A DNA stretch of 23,045 nucleotides, taken from contig JAQBTI010000007.1 of the NCBI GenBank assembly GCA_027624995.1, forward strand, positions 1-23,045, read 5' to 3'. Both the position numbers and the translations under genes were made by a program. Positions 1 to 7,896 of this stretch are shown here, one piece after another; within the stretch, counting starts at the first letter, position 1; the number at the start of each line of letters is the position of its first letter. A model generated the notes under the pieces. That model was not told the origin of the DNA, searched no databases, and was given only the letters and a program-made list of their open reading frames with translations. Source of the stretch: Chloroflexota bacterium (lineage in GTDB: Bacteria; Chloroflexota; Dehalococcoidia; Lucifugimonadales; CATQGZ01).

Positions 1-258
1 GCTCACTCCGGGGGCCGGACGTCGCTTCACGGCCCGTCAGGCCCGATCTCGATCCTGGCGGGCGCACACGTCACAGCGGCCATGGCGGCTGCGATGCCGC
101 TGGAATTTGGAGTCTACGAGGTCCCGTGGAGAGCGGAACTCATCGAGCCGGCGGAGCGCATCGAAGTCGGCTACCTGTGGTTCCCGGGTGGCCCTGGCCT
201 CGGGGCCCGCCTGAATCCGAAGGTTGTCCGGCGTCACGGTCGCCGGTGGAAAGTCTGA
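1..258 (+). CDS. Mandelate racemase/muconate lactonizing enzyme family protein (enolase superfamily), 3' end only
   Basis: The reading frame is open from base 1 to a TGA at 256-258, giving the last 85 residues of a protein whose start lies outside the window. The segment HGPSGPISILAGAHVTAAM near its start, followed by an acidic patch and a late GGPGLGARLNP, matches the C-terminal barrel end of enolase-superfamily sugar-acid dehydratases and racemases. In that family the His-Gly-Pro-Ser-Gly-Pro-Ile-Ser stretch comes just before the helix carrying a conserved H-x-x-A-A pattern, and the Pro-Gly-Leu-Gly motif comes just before the end. The catalytic lysine and metal-binding acids would lie upstream and cannot be seen, so substrate cannot be called. 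It converges on the next gene across 34 bp. Family call is fairly firm; the subfamily is unknown. Confidence 0.75.
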   Translation, partial: AHSGGRTSLHGPSGPISILAGAHVTAAMAAAMPLEFGVYEVPWRAELIEPAERIEVGYLWFPGGPGLGARLNPKVVRRHGRRWKV

Positions 259-293
259 CCGACCCGGTTGCGCCGGTAGAGTTGGGGCCGGTC
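257..293. terminator. Possible bidirectional terminator hairpin between convergent genes
   Basis: GACCGACCC at 257-265 and GGGGCCGGTC at 284-293 can pair as an imperfect stem with a small bulge. The loop between them contains two CCGG tetramers that can form an inner hairpin. It overlaps the stop codons of two convergent genes. There is no T-tract on either side, so Rho-independent activity is uncertain. Confidence 0.3.
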
Positions 294-990
294 TAGTCGC
301 CCTTCCGCAGCGCCTGAAGTGCGAGGAGTCGTGAACGGTCTACCTCGCTAAGATGCCTCTTAGCTTTCGCGACGAACTCGGTCAGCGTGTCATCGACCGA
401 GGCGACGCTCGTTTCGAGAGCCAGCTTATTTGAGATCAAGGAGAGTTTGAACTCGTCTTCGAACCGGTCGAGAACGAGTTGGATGTCTTCCTCTCGCAGC
501 ACTCCCCTTTCGTGGGGACTCTCTGTCATTCGCCGGAGTATGACGTCGGGGGAGGCCTTGACCAGTACGAGCACCGTATCCGGGGCGTGATGCAGCATCG
601 TCTTTTCGACCTGGCGACCTACGACCCTTCGGTCTTCCGGGTCGGTGGCCTCCCATATCTGAAGTACAGCGGGCCGTAGACTGCGTCGTCAAAGTGGTAG
701 CCGATTATCAGCGAGTTCTCGTCGGTGGCGGCGTGAGGAGTGTGGTAGTAGAAGCTGTGCCGCTGATGCATCTCTTTGAGCTTGGGGCTGAGACCTAGGA
801 TCTGGTCTTGCTCCTCAACCGTGAGGAAGTGTGACCTGTCGTCGGGAAGGTGTCCCGAAGTGTGGGGAAGCTTCCAGTGGTCATGTATGAGCGGTAAGCC
901 CGTGCCGGTCGTCTGACGCATCCATTGGTTTATCGCGAGGGCCAGGGTCGTCGTGCCCGCGTACTCACACCCGATCAAGACCAGCTTCAC
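293..990 (-). pseudogene. P-loop nucleoside/nucleotide kinase-like protein, disrupted by a frameshift
   Basis: Two minus-strand frames read as one protein of about 230 residues. The 5' part (990 down to about 655) starts at GTG 990 behind a GAGGTGGAG ribosome site. It begins MKLVLIGCEYAGTTTLA, a P-loop-like GxxxxGT in which the usual Walker A lysine is threonine. It reads sensibly up to DDAVYGPLYFRYG, then runs out of frame to a stop at 619. The second frame picks up at about 655 with WEATDPEDRR and continues through VLVLVKASPDVILRRM to the stop at 293. This second half resembles the core and LID region of thymidylate-kinase-like proteins. The frames are related by the loss of one base (or gain of two) near 655-663. 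No slippery heptamer is visible, so a mutation or a sequencing error is more likely than programmed frameshifting. It lies 58 bp downstream of the Nudix gene, probably on the same transcript. No specific substrate can be named. Confidence 0.6.
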
Positions 991-1048
991 ATCTGCTCCA
1001 CCTCAAACCCTGCACTCGTCGGGCAGCCGCCGGAGTTGATGGAGCGCC

Positions 1049-1582
1049 TCACCGATCCAGCATCGGCATGGCCATGTAGAGCGCCGCGATTGTCTTTGCG
1101 TCCTCAACCTCGCCCCACCGGACCAGTTTCGTGGCGCGGTCGATCGGGACCCGCTCGACCGTGATGTCTTCGTCCTCGTCAGGGTTGAGTTGGCTGGGGA
1201 CAAGTTCTCGCGCCAAGTAGGCGTGCATATACTCGGTGCAGTATCCGGGACTCATCCAGAAGCCGCCCAAGGCGAGCAGGTCTCTCGAAGCGTAACCGGT
1301 CTCCTCCTGCAACTCCCGCTGCGCGGAGTCGTCCGGAGACTCGCCGGTCTCCACTCCACCGGCCGGCGCCTCCAGCAGGCTGTGGCCCACCGGATACCGA
1401 AACTGACGGACCAGTAGCACGTTGCCGTCGGCATCCACCGGCACGACCACCACCGACGCAGCGTGCTCCACGACCTCTCTGGTGACCTGCCGGCCTCCCG
1501 GCAGGCCGACCGCATCGATGCGGACACGGACTATCTTGCCGTCGAATGCGATATCCGAGCCAAGCCGCTCCTCGGTGCTCAT
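1049..1582 (-). CDS. Nudix hydrolase, ADP-ribose pyrophosphatase-like
   Basis: 177 residues from ATG 1582, a normal length for the ADP-ribose pyrophosphatase group of Nudix enzymes. The complete Nudix box G-x5-E-x7-R-E-U-x-E-E-x-G-U lies at residues 75-97, with the metal-binding REL-QEE at 89-94. Downstream, SPGYCTEYMHAYLA at about 111-124 matches the region after the Nudix box in ADP-ribose hydrolases. These enzymes split nucleoside diphosphates linked to another moiety, ADP-ribose giving AMP and ribose-5-phosphate; the exact substrate here is inferred. The ATG overlaps the TGA of the upstream NAD kinase gene (ATGA at 1579-1582), so the two are translationally coupled. Together they suggest an NAD(P) synthesis and salvage/clean-up pair. 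The family is certain and the substrate likely but unproven. Confidence 0.9.
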   Translation of the reverse strand: MSTEERLGSDIAFDGKIVRVRIDAVGLPGGRQVTREVVEHAASVVVVPVDADGNVLLVRQFRYPVGHSLLEAPAGGVETGESPDDSAQRELQEETGYASRDLLALGGFWMSPGYCTEYMHAYLARELVPSQLNPDEDEDITVERVPIDRATKLVRWGEVEDAKTIAALYMAMPMLDR

Positions 1583-2430
1583 CTGTCCATCGACGGCAGT
1601 CCAAGGTGACGGGTCACGGCAGAATAGAAGGCGCTGGCTGGATTGGCGCGAAGGAACCGAGCCACATATGGGCTCGGCCCGACAATAACCGTCGAACCGT
1701 CCTCCAAGACCTCTTCGGAAAAACTGTCGACGCTGAGGACGCTCTCGCCGCCGTCACCGGGGGTTAACTCCACGCTCGAGTCGCCGGGCAGGACCACTCC
1801 CTCACGCAGCCCCGTATGGGCCGCGATCGGTTGTACAACAATCAGCCGCGCTTCCGGATAGAGGATCGAGCCCCCAGCTGACAACGCATATCCAGTACTT
1901 CCGGTGGGAGTTGCTACAATGACCCCGTCGGCGCGGTAGGTCGTGAGCGGAACGCCATCTACTACTGTCCGGATATCCAGCATACGCACTGCTCGCCCTC
2001 TCGCGACAACGACGTCGTTGAGAGCGTGCATCTCGTGGCCGGACTCGGTAGAACCCGTCCTCTTTACCGTCGCCGAGAGCATCATGCGCTCTTCGACCCG
2101 ATAGTCGCCGTTCAGGTAGGACGGAAGCAATTCCGGAGCCTCCTGGACACTCAGTTCGGACATGAAACCCACTCGACCCATGTTGATGCCGACGATTGGT
2201 AGTCCGAATGGAGCGACGCCTCTGATCGTCCTGAGTATTGTCCCATCCCCTCCGGCGACCACGACCAGCGAAGTGTCCTCGAAGCGGGGTTCCTGCTCGG
2301 CGAGACCGGCAGGAGTACTCATCCAGCTACGGTCCCGTAGTCGGAGCGAATCTACCAGCGACTCCACGAGTGTTCGGGAGTCGGGCAGGCTAGGGTTGTG
2401 GACGAGGCCGACGAGATTCGGTCTGGGCAT
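1579..2430 (-). CDS. nadK: NAD kinase
   Basis: 283 residues from ATG 2430, the usual size. It phosphorylates NAD to NADP using ATP or polyphosphate in the cytoplasm. The catalytic GGDG motif is at residues 60-63 (Asp62). The second family motif NMGRVGF follows at 83-89 (commonly NxGxLGF), then LNDVVV at about 137-142, and the NAD-binding TPTGSTGYALSAGG at 174-187. The C-terminal PIAAHTGLREGVVLP fits the conserved Pro-x-x-x-His segment. A strong promoter lies 78 bp upstream, so the gene can be expressed independently of the nuo operon that precedes it. No clear Shine-Dalgarno sequence is visible before the ATG. It overlaps the downstream Nudix gene by 4 nt. Confidence 0.95.
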   Translation of the reverse strand: MPRPNLVGLVHNPSLPDSRTLVESLVDSLRLRDRSWMSTPAGLAEQEPRFEDTSLVVVAGGDGTILRTIRGVAPFGLPIVGINMGRVGFMSELSVQEAPELLPSYLNGDYRVEERMMLSATVKRTGSTESGHEMHALNDVVVARGRAVRMLDIRTVVDGVPLTTYRADGVIVATPTGSTGYALSAGGSILYPEARLIVVQPIAAHTGLREGVVLPGDSSVELTPGDGGESVLSVDSFSEEVLEDGSTVIVGPSPYVARFLRANPASAFYSAVTRHLGLPSMDR

Positions 2431-2507
2431 CGCGAAAGCCGATCTGTGACAATTTCAAACGCCTACGCGAAACGACGCTCGCTGGACTGGTGGATCGGGC
2501 AGGCGCG

Positions 2508-2536
2508 AGTCTACCATCGGGCTCGGGGCCTGTCAA
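2508..2536 (-). promoter_or_regulatory. Sigma70-like promoter for nadK-Nudix
   Basis: On the minus strand the sequence reads TTGACA (2536-2531), a 17-bp spacer, then TAGACT (2513-2508), a full -35 consensus with a four-of-six -10. Transcription would start near 2500, leaving about a 70-nt leader. The -35 sits inside a small inverted repeat, GGCCT-7-AGGCC (2527-2543), which could be an operator or a weak hairpin at the end of the nuo transcript. The remainder of the 128-bp gap between nuoN and nadK (2431-2558) shows nothing else. Confidence 0.7.
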
Positions 2537-2558
2537 CGAGGCCGTTCCGGTCGATCGT

Positions 2559-4049
2559 TCAGGCGACGAGGCCGGCGGCGGCGGCGATCGCCAGCTTGAG
2601 AAGCGGGGTCGGGTACAGCCCGAAGAAGGCAGTTCCGGCAAAGGCAACGAGCACAGCGAGCCGCAGCGGTAGTCCAGGTCCGATCGGCTCCATCGACGGA
2701 GCTGGCGACAGGTACATCACCTTGACCACGCGCAGATAGTAGTAGGCGGAGACAACACTGTTGATTACGCCAACGATCGCGAGCCATTCCAGATTGGTCT
2801 CGACGGCGGAACCGAAGATATAGACCTTGGTCACGAAGCCAACGGTGGGAGGCACTCCAATGAGCGATATCATCGAAAAGCCCAACACGCCAGCGAGATA
2901 GGGGGACCGCTTGGCCATCCCGGCAAAGTCGTCGATAGCATCGCTGCCGATGCGCTCGGAAATAGCGATCACGACTGTGAACGCGGCCAAGTTTGTAGCC
3001 GCATAGCCTCCGAGGTAGAAGAGCACCCCTGAGGGGCCAGAGCTGTCGCCGTCCGCAGAGCGTGACGCGATGGCAGCAACGCCCACCAAGAGGTAGCCGG
3101 CATGGGCTATCGTACTGTAAGCGAGCAGTCTCTTAATGTTGTCCTGACGGATGGCAATCAGGTTTCCAACGGACATGGATAGCGCGCTGAGCACAGCAAA
3201 GATCGCGCTCCACTCCACACTCACGATGGGAATGTCGAACGCCATATAGAAGACCCGAAGTACGACTGCGAAGCCAGCCGCCTTGCTGGCAACTGATAAG
3301 AACGCGGTAATCGGCGTCGGCGAACCCTCGTAGACATCCGGGGCCCACATGTGGAACGGGAAGCTGGCCAACTTGAATCCCGCTCCGGCAATTATCAGGA
3401 CGATTCCAAACAGGAGGGCGTGGCTCCCAAAGGGGGTTTCGGGACTGAGGCCGACCTCGCCAAGTCTGGCCGCGATGTCTCCTAGGCTGGTGCTCCCGGT
3501 AAATCCGTACACCATCACCATGCCGTACAGCAGGAAAGCAGAGCTGATGGCGCTCAGTATCAGGAACTTCATAGCCGACTCTGCCGACCGCGCGTCCCGG
3601 TTGAAGGCGGCGAGCGCGGCTATGGGAAGTGCGGTTAGCTCGAGGGCGACATAGATGGTAATTAGATCGATCGCGGAGGCCAACAGCATCATTCCGGCCG
3701 CCGAAAAGAGCACCAGTGAATAGTACTCGGCCCTGAATCGGGAGAACCTCTTCACGTAGTCAGTCGAGGCCAGCACAATCAGGGCGGTGACTCCAATGAT
3801 GAGAAATTTGAAGAAGAGGGCGAACTTGTCGACCTCCAGCGTGTTGACCAAGATGCTGTCTTCGAGACCCAGGCCTTCGAGGTCGAACCAAAGGGCGATG
3901 CTGAACCCTAGAGGGATGGCCAGTCCGACCACGGCCACTATCGGAAGGACCTGCTTTCTCTCGATGACGAGGTCCAGCAATATTAGGACCAGTGCCAATC
4001 CGGCCAGCCCGAGCTCGGGTGAGAGTATGTAGAGATCCTGGTTGGTCAT
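2559..4049 (-). CDS. nuoN: NADH-quinone oxidoreductase subunit N (antiporter-like membrane subunit)
   Basis: 496 residues from ATG 4049; hydrophobic throughout, with the roughly 14 membrane helices expected of the Mrp-antiporter-like subunits of complex I. Key charged residues of the proton channel are visible: Glu137 in IYVALELTALP, Lys226 in GFKLASFPFH and Lys256 in SVASKAAGF. The signature FKLASFPFHMWAPDVYEGSP (225-244) separates NuoN from NuoL and NuoM, which read HTWLPDA at the same place. It pumps protons in the distal-to-middle membrane arm. It is the last nuo gene of the operon, 54 bp after nuoM, with a GC-rich perfect palindrome GCCGCGCGGC (4076-4085) in the gap. All expected key residues are present. 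Confidence 0.96.
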   Translation of the reverse strand: MTNQDLYILSPELGLAGLALVLILLDLVIERKQVLPIVAVVGLAIPLGFSIALWFDLEGLGLEDSILVNTLEVDKFALFFKFLIIGVTALIVLASTDYVKRFSRFRAEYYSLVLFSAAGMMLLASAIDLITIYVALELTALPIAALAAFNRDARSAESAMKFLILSAISSAFLLYGMVMVYGFTGSTSLGDIAARLGEVGLSPETPFGSHALLFGIVLIIAGAGFKLASFPFHMWAPDVYEGSPTPITAFLSVASKAAGFAVVLRVFYMAFDIPIVSVEWSAIFAVLSALSMSVGNLIAIRQDNIKRLLAYSTIAHAGYLLVGVAAIASRSADGDSSGPSGVLFYLGGYAATNLAAFTVVIAISERIGSDAIDDFAGMAKRSPYLAGVLGFSMISLIGVPPTVGFVTKVYIFGSAVETNLEWLAIVGVINSVVSAYYYLRVVKVMYLSPAPSMEPIGPGLPLRLAVLVAFAGTAFFGLYPTPLLKLAIAAAAGLVA

Positions 4050-4103
4050 CTTCTATCCCGGTTTCGGTGGGTCACGCCGCGCGGCACAGCTTTGCTTGAG
4101 TCA

Positions 4104-5627
4104 CTATGGACCTGCCCTTGCTATCTGCTGAATGGACTGTGTAATGGGCTCCACGCCCGCCGTAAAGACGTCTGAAATGAACGCCGGGTAGATGCCCACT
4201 GCCAGAACGGCGATGACCAATGCTGCAATGGGAACGGCCTCGAGGAACGTCGCGTCGCCGATGTCCGCAAACCGCTCCTTCTGCGGCCCGAAGAGCGTTC
4301 GCTGCAGTAGCCAAAGAATGTATCCGGCGGTCAAGACAATCCCGAACGCGGCCAGCGCGGTGGGCCAGCTCCAGACCTCGAATGTTCCCAGGAAGACGGT
4401 TATCTCAGACACGAATCCGCTCGTACCCGGAAGTCCTAGCGACGCGAGGCCTGCGATGACCAGCGCGGAGGCCAGAATCGGCATTCTCGTGGCCAGTCCC
4501 CCGAGGTCGGCTATGTAGCGGGTGTGCGCCTTCTCGTACATGTACCCGACCAGGAGGAACAGCAGTCCGGTAATCGTCCCGTGTGTGAACATCTGGAGAG
4601 AGGCTCCCGTGAGACCTACGGGCGAGACGACGCCCCCGACTCCGACTACTGACGAGACCCCTATCAGCACGAAACCCATGTGGCTGACGCTACTGAAGGC
4701 GATCAGACGCTTCAAGTCGGTCTGCCGCAAGGTAACGAGTGCGCCGTACAACACGTTGATGACGCCGGCGGTCACGATGAGCCACGCGACGTCGGAGATG
4801 ACCTCTGGGAACATTCCAGCCGAGATCCGGATCATGCCGTATCCGCCCATCTTCAGCAGGACACCGGCCAGCATCACGCTCACGGCCGTCGGCGCGTCGG
4901 TGTGGGCGTCCGGCAGCCAGGTGTGCAGGGGCCATATCGGCAGCTTTATCGCGAAGGCGAGGAAGAACAGGGCAAAGATGAGGCCCACCGGCATCACCAG
5001 GCCGGCGGTTTGTATCGCGGCCGGCATCGCCGTCATGTCGAACGTATCGGTAGAGAAGAACAGCGCCAGTATCCCGACGAGCATGAACGCGCCGCCCAGG
5101 ATGGTGAATATCAGGAACTTCATGGCTGAGTACTCTTTGCGGCCGCTCCCCCAGATCGAGATCAGGAAGAACATCGGCACGAGCTCGAGCTCCCAGAACA
5201 AGAAGAACATGAAGAAGTCGAGGGCCGTGAAGACTCCCATCACCGCGGTCTGGAGTATCAGGAGCCAAACGAAGTACTCGCGTACTCGGTCCCGGACGTT
5301 CCACGATGCGAATACGGAGACCATGCCCAGCAGGCCTGTGAGCAATACCATCGGGGCGCTCAGGCCGTCGACGGCCAGGAAGTACTGGACCGGGAATGTG
5401 TCTACCGGGATCCAGTCTTCGAACTTATCAACAAGCTGATAACCGGGCGTCCCGGTGTCGAACTGGACGAAAACGATGATCGAGAGGGCCAGTTCGGCGA
5501 GCGTCAGGGCGCCGGCAAACACGCGAACATTCCTGTCGCCTCTGACGAAAAGGGCGATAATAATCGCCCCTGCCAGAGGCAGGAATACGACCGCTGTCAG
5601 CAGTCCCCCGAAGCCGGTTATTTCCAA
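4104..5627 (-). CDS. nuoM: NADH-quinone oxidoreductase subunit M (antiporter-like membrane subunit)
   Basis: 507 residues from a TTG at 5627, 9 bp after nuoL, with a G-rich ribosome site (AGGGGGT) just upstream; no in-frame ATG is close. Antiporter-like complex I subunit with about 14 membrane helices. Proton-channel residues are Glu146 in FFLFWELELVPMFF, Lys228 in FAIKLPIWPLHTWLPDAHTD and Lys259 in VLLKMGGYG. The ELELVP and KLPIWPLHTWLPDAH forms are typical of NuoM rather than NuoL or NuoN. It forms the middle proton pump of the membrane arm. Nothing looks broken. Confidence 0.96.
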   Translation of the reverse strand: MEITGFGGLLTAVVFLPLAGAIIIALFVRGDRNVRVFAGALTLAELALSIIVFVQFDTGTPGYQLVDKFEDWIPVDTFPVQYFLAVDGLSAPMVLLTGLLGMVSVFASWNVRDRVREYFVWLLILQTAVMGVFTALDFFMFFLFWELELVPMFFLISIWGSGRKEYSAMKFLIFTILGGAFMLVGILALFFSTDTFDMTAMPAAIQTAGLVMPVGLIFALFFLAFAIKLPIWPLHTWLPDAHTDAPTAVSVMLAGVLLKMGGYGMIRISAGMFPEVISDVAWLIVTAGVINVLYGALVTLRQTDLKRLIAFSSVSHMGFVLIGVSSVVGVGGVVSPVGLTGASLQMFTHGTITGLLFLLVGYMYEKAHTRYIADLGGLATRMPILASALVIAGLASLGLPGTSGFVSEITVFLGTFEVWSWPTALAAFGIVLTAGYILWLLQRTLFGPQKERFADIGDATFLEAVPIAALVIAVLAVGIYPAFISDVFTAGVEPITQSIQQIARAGP

Positions 5628-5636
5628 CCAAACCCC

Positions 5637-7586
5637 CTACAAGAAGAAGAGGTACAGACCTAGGATCGCCATGATGCCGACCGATATCACCACGCCGTAC
5701 GCCTGGAGCTGTCCCGTCTGGGCCTGGCGGAGTGCTCCACCGATGTTCACGGCAAACCATCCCACCGTGGTCACGAATCGATCTACCACCGCCCTATCGA
5801 CCCAGTCGAGCCCGCGAGCGAGTCCGCCGTAGATGCCTCGCTCGACCCCATACAACTCGTATGCCTCGTCCATGTAATACTTCCGCGACAGAATGCGGTG
5901 AACGGGCCCGAGACTGAGGGACAGAGCTTCCGCTGACACTCGCTTGGACATGTACATCAGGTAAGCGAGGCCGATTCCAGCCGCTGCCACGAGGCTCGAC
6001 GCGGCCGCCAGAACTATGTTGAAATCTTCGGCGTGGGCGCCGAGGAATTCGGTAAACCAGTGGATAGGCACTATCCCCAGATCGGTGGTCGGGTTGACTG
6101 CGAACCCGGCCAGCACCGCGCCGACAGCGAGAACACCCAGCGGCCAGACCATCTCGGGAGGCGACTCTTCCAGGTGAACGCCTTCGCCATGGGGTTCGGT
6201 GTCCGGGTCGGCATCCGCTCCTCCCCTGAACTCGCCCTCGAAGGTCATGAAGAACGCGCGGAAGATATAGAACGAGGTCATGAAGACCGCCGCAAGGGCA
6301 AGCCAGAACACGACCTGGCCAACAAGTTCGCCATGCCTCCAGGCGTCGGCGAGGACCTCGTCCTTACTCCAGAACCCCGCAAGCGGGAACAGTCCAGCGA
6401 GGCTGAGACTGCCGATCAGGAAGGTCGCGTAGGTCCAGGGCATCGCCTTCCGCAGGCCGCCCATGTACCTCATGTCGAAGGTGCCGGTGGCGTGATTTAC
6501 GCTTCCCGATCCCATGAAGAGCAGTGCTTTGAAAAATGCGTGCGTAAACAGATGGAAGATACCGGGACCGTAAGCTCCAACACCCAGAGCGAGCATCATG
6601 AAGCCAAGCTGGCTGATAGTCGAGTACGCCAGGACGCGCTTTATATCGTTCATCACGAGGCCCATCGAAGCGGCGAACAGTGCTGTGAATCCGCCTACTA
6701 TGGCCACCGTGTTCATGGCTGTAGATGAAGCCTCGAACACCGGGAAGAACCGAGCCACCAGGAAGACCCCGGCCGCTACCATGGTCGCGGCGTGTATGAG
6801 AGCGCTCACCGGAGTCGGGCCCTCCATGGCATCTGGTAGCCAGGTGTGTAGCGGGAACTGGGCCGACTTGCCCATCGCTCCCGCGAATATGCCGAGCGCA
6901 ATCCAGGTCGCGACGCTTCCGCCCAGCAATCCAAGAGTAGCCGCCGAGTGAATGTCCGTGATCTCGAGCGGATTGAGTCCTCCGAAAGAGTCGCGGTTGA
7001 AGAAGATGTACATGATCGCAAGCAGGAACCCGAAGTCTCCGACCCTGGTAACTATGAAGGCCTTCTTGGCAGCCGCTGCCGCAGCCGGTTTGTGGTACCA
7101 GAAGCCGATCAGAAGGAACGAGCACAGACCGACGAGCTCCCAGAACACAAACAACTGTACGATGTTGCTGGCCAGCACAAGCCCGATCATCGAAGCCGTG
7201 AACAGCGACATGTAAGCATAGTACCGAGCGTAGCCGGGGTCGCCCTTCATATAGCCGGTCGAGTAAATCTGCACCATCAGGCTCACAGCGGTGGCCACGA
7301 CCAACATGATGGCGGTAAGGGGGTCCAGCATGATGCCGATGTTGAAATCAAAAGCGCCGATCTGCATCCAGTCGTGGACCCAGAGCAGCTCGGTTCCTTC
7401 GCCACGCCCTTCGACGCTTCCCAGTGCCCAGATTGATAACATCAGCGATCCGCCCACTGCGGCGATAGTCAGATAGCCAGCCGCTATTGCATACCGGTTC
7501 AGGAACGGCCTGATGACCAGCGCTATGACCGCAAAGGAGGCCAGCGGCAGGAAGAGTATGAGCCAGACGGCGCTTTCTTCGATCAT
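5637..7586 (-). CDS. nuoL: NADH-quinone oxidoreductase subunit L (distal antiporter-like subunit)
   Basis: 649 residues from ATG 7586, in the normal 600-700 range. It is the distal proton-pumping subunit, with the long C-terminal lateral helix and anchor helix expected of NuoL: the tail beyond residue 550 carries an amphipathic stretch and a final hydrophobic segment ending LGLYLFFL. Channel residues seen are Glu150 (FVFWELVGLCSFLLIGFW), Lys240 (MGKSAQFPLHTWLPDAMEGP, 239-258) and His265 in SALIHAATMV. About residues 460-480 form an acidic, His-containing hydrophilic loop (DPDTEPHGEG). It follows the small gene at 7692-7886 after a 105-bp gap that holds a palindromic repeat, the largest gap inside the operon. 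Confidence 0.97.
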   Translation of the reverse strand: MIEESAVWLILFLPLASFAVIALVIRPFLNRYAIAAGYLTIAAVGGSLMLSIWALGSVEGRGEGTELLWVHDWMQIGAFDFNIGIMLDPLTAIMLVVATAVSLMVQIYSTGYMKGDPGYARYYAYMSLFTASMIGLVLASNIVQLFVFWELVGLCSFLLIGFWYHKPAAAAAAKKAFIVTRVGDFGFLLAIMYIFFNRDSFGGLNPLEITDIHSAATLGLLGGSVATWIALGIFAGAMGKSAQFPLHTWLPDAMEGPTPVSALIHAATMVAAGVFLVARFFPVFEASSTAMNTVAIVGGFTALFAASMGLVMNDIKRVLAYSTISQLGFMMLALGVGAYGPGIFHLFTHAFFKALLFMGSGSVNHATGTFDMRYMGGLRKAMPWTYATFLIGSLSLAGLFPLAGFWSKDEVLADAWRHGELVGQVVFWLALAAVFMTSFYIFRAFFMTFEGEFRGGADADPDTEPHGEGVHLEESPPEMVWPLGVLAVGAVLAGFAVNPTTDLGIVPIHWFTEFLGAHAEDFNIVLAAASSLVAAAGIGLAYLMYMSKRVSAEALSLSLGPVHRILSRKYYMDEAYELYGVERGIYGGLARGLDWVDRAVVDRFVTTVGWFAVNIGGALRQAQTGQLQAYGVVISVGIMAILGLYLFFL

Positions 7587-7631
7587 CGCCGGTCGCTCTT
7601 CGAGAACATGCGCAACTCGCCGAATACGGCC

Positions 7632-7672
7632 CTCACCCTAGCCTTCTCCAAGAGGTGGAGAGGCTCCTGACG
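7632..7672. repeat. REP-like palindromic element inside the nuo operon
   Basis: GCCTTCTCC (7641-7649) pairs with GGAGAGGC (7657-7664) around a 7-nt loop, with one bulged base. It is flanked by CCTCACCCTA on the left and by CTGACGCACCCTCA on the right. The left half matches the CCCTCACCCTAGCCCTCTCC form of an intergenic palindrome found in many bacterial genomes; that is recalled, not searched. It fills most of the gap between the small gene and nuoL and could stabilise or attenuate the transcript. Confidence 0.5.
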
Positions 7673-7691
7673 CACCCTCAATATTGCTCTC

Positions 7692-7886
7692 CTACAGTTT
7701 TCGTAAGATCTCATCGGCCACGTGCTCGCGGCCCTTGGGGACGAGTATGCGGAACGGCACGCGCTCTCCCCATGTAAGGATGTCACCCTCGGGAACGATC
7801 TTAGTCGTCAGTCCCTCTGCCTCCAGGGCATCCTTCCACATCTCGGCGACCATCAGATTTGGGGCTTTGCGGTAATCGACCCACAC
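7692..7886 (-). CDS. Small 64-residue protein encoded between nuoK and nuoL, DUF2007-like
   Basis: 64 residues from a GTG at 7886, 10 bp after the nuoK stop. No clear membrane segment is present; it is a soluble, charged protein. The pattern is MWVDYRKAPNLMVAEMWKDA, then LEAEGLTTKIVPEGD, a basic-aromatic middle (WGERVPFRILVPKG), then a C-terminal helix. A first strand, a helix with A-E-M-W-K-x-x-L-E-x-x-G-L, then a strand is the fold pattern of DUF2007-type signal-transducing proteins, which resemble ACT/GlnB-like small domains. The match is by eye and moderate. It sits at a place where other nuo operons have no gene and is co-transcribed with them, so an assembly or regulatory role in complex I is possible but is inference. 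Alternative: an unrelated small protein carried along in the operon. Confidence 0.7.
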   Translation of the reverse strand: MWVDYRKAPNLMVAEMWKDALEAEGLTTKIVPEGDILTWGERVPFRILVPKGREHVADEILRKL

Positions 7887-7896
7887 TCGAAGTTGC

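Noticed and set aside
640..670. Programmed ribosomal frameshift in the P-loop gene
   Set aside because: No slippery heptamer or clear downstream structure seen at the junction; mutation or sequence error is simpler.
4522..5439. 305-residue plus-strand open frame
   Set aside because: Antisense to nuoM; low-complexity Ser/Thr/Pro-rich translation typical of a mirror frame in a GC-rich gene.
6033..6728. 231-residue plus-strand open frame
   Set aside because: Antisense to nuoL, whose frame is fully supported by motifs; no recognisable domain.
7583..7786. 67-residue minus-strand open frame overlapping the small gene and the nuoL start
   Set aside because: Overlaps the better supported 64-residue gene in another frame and reads through the palindromic repeat.
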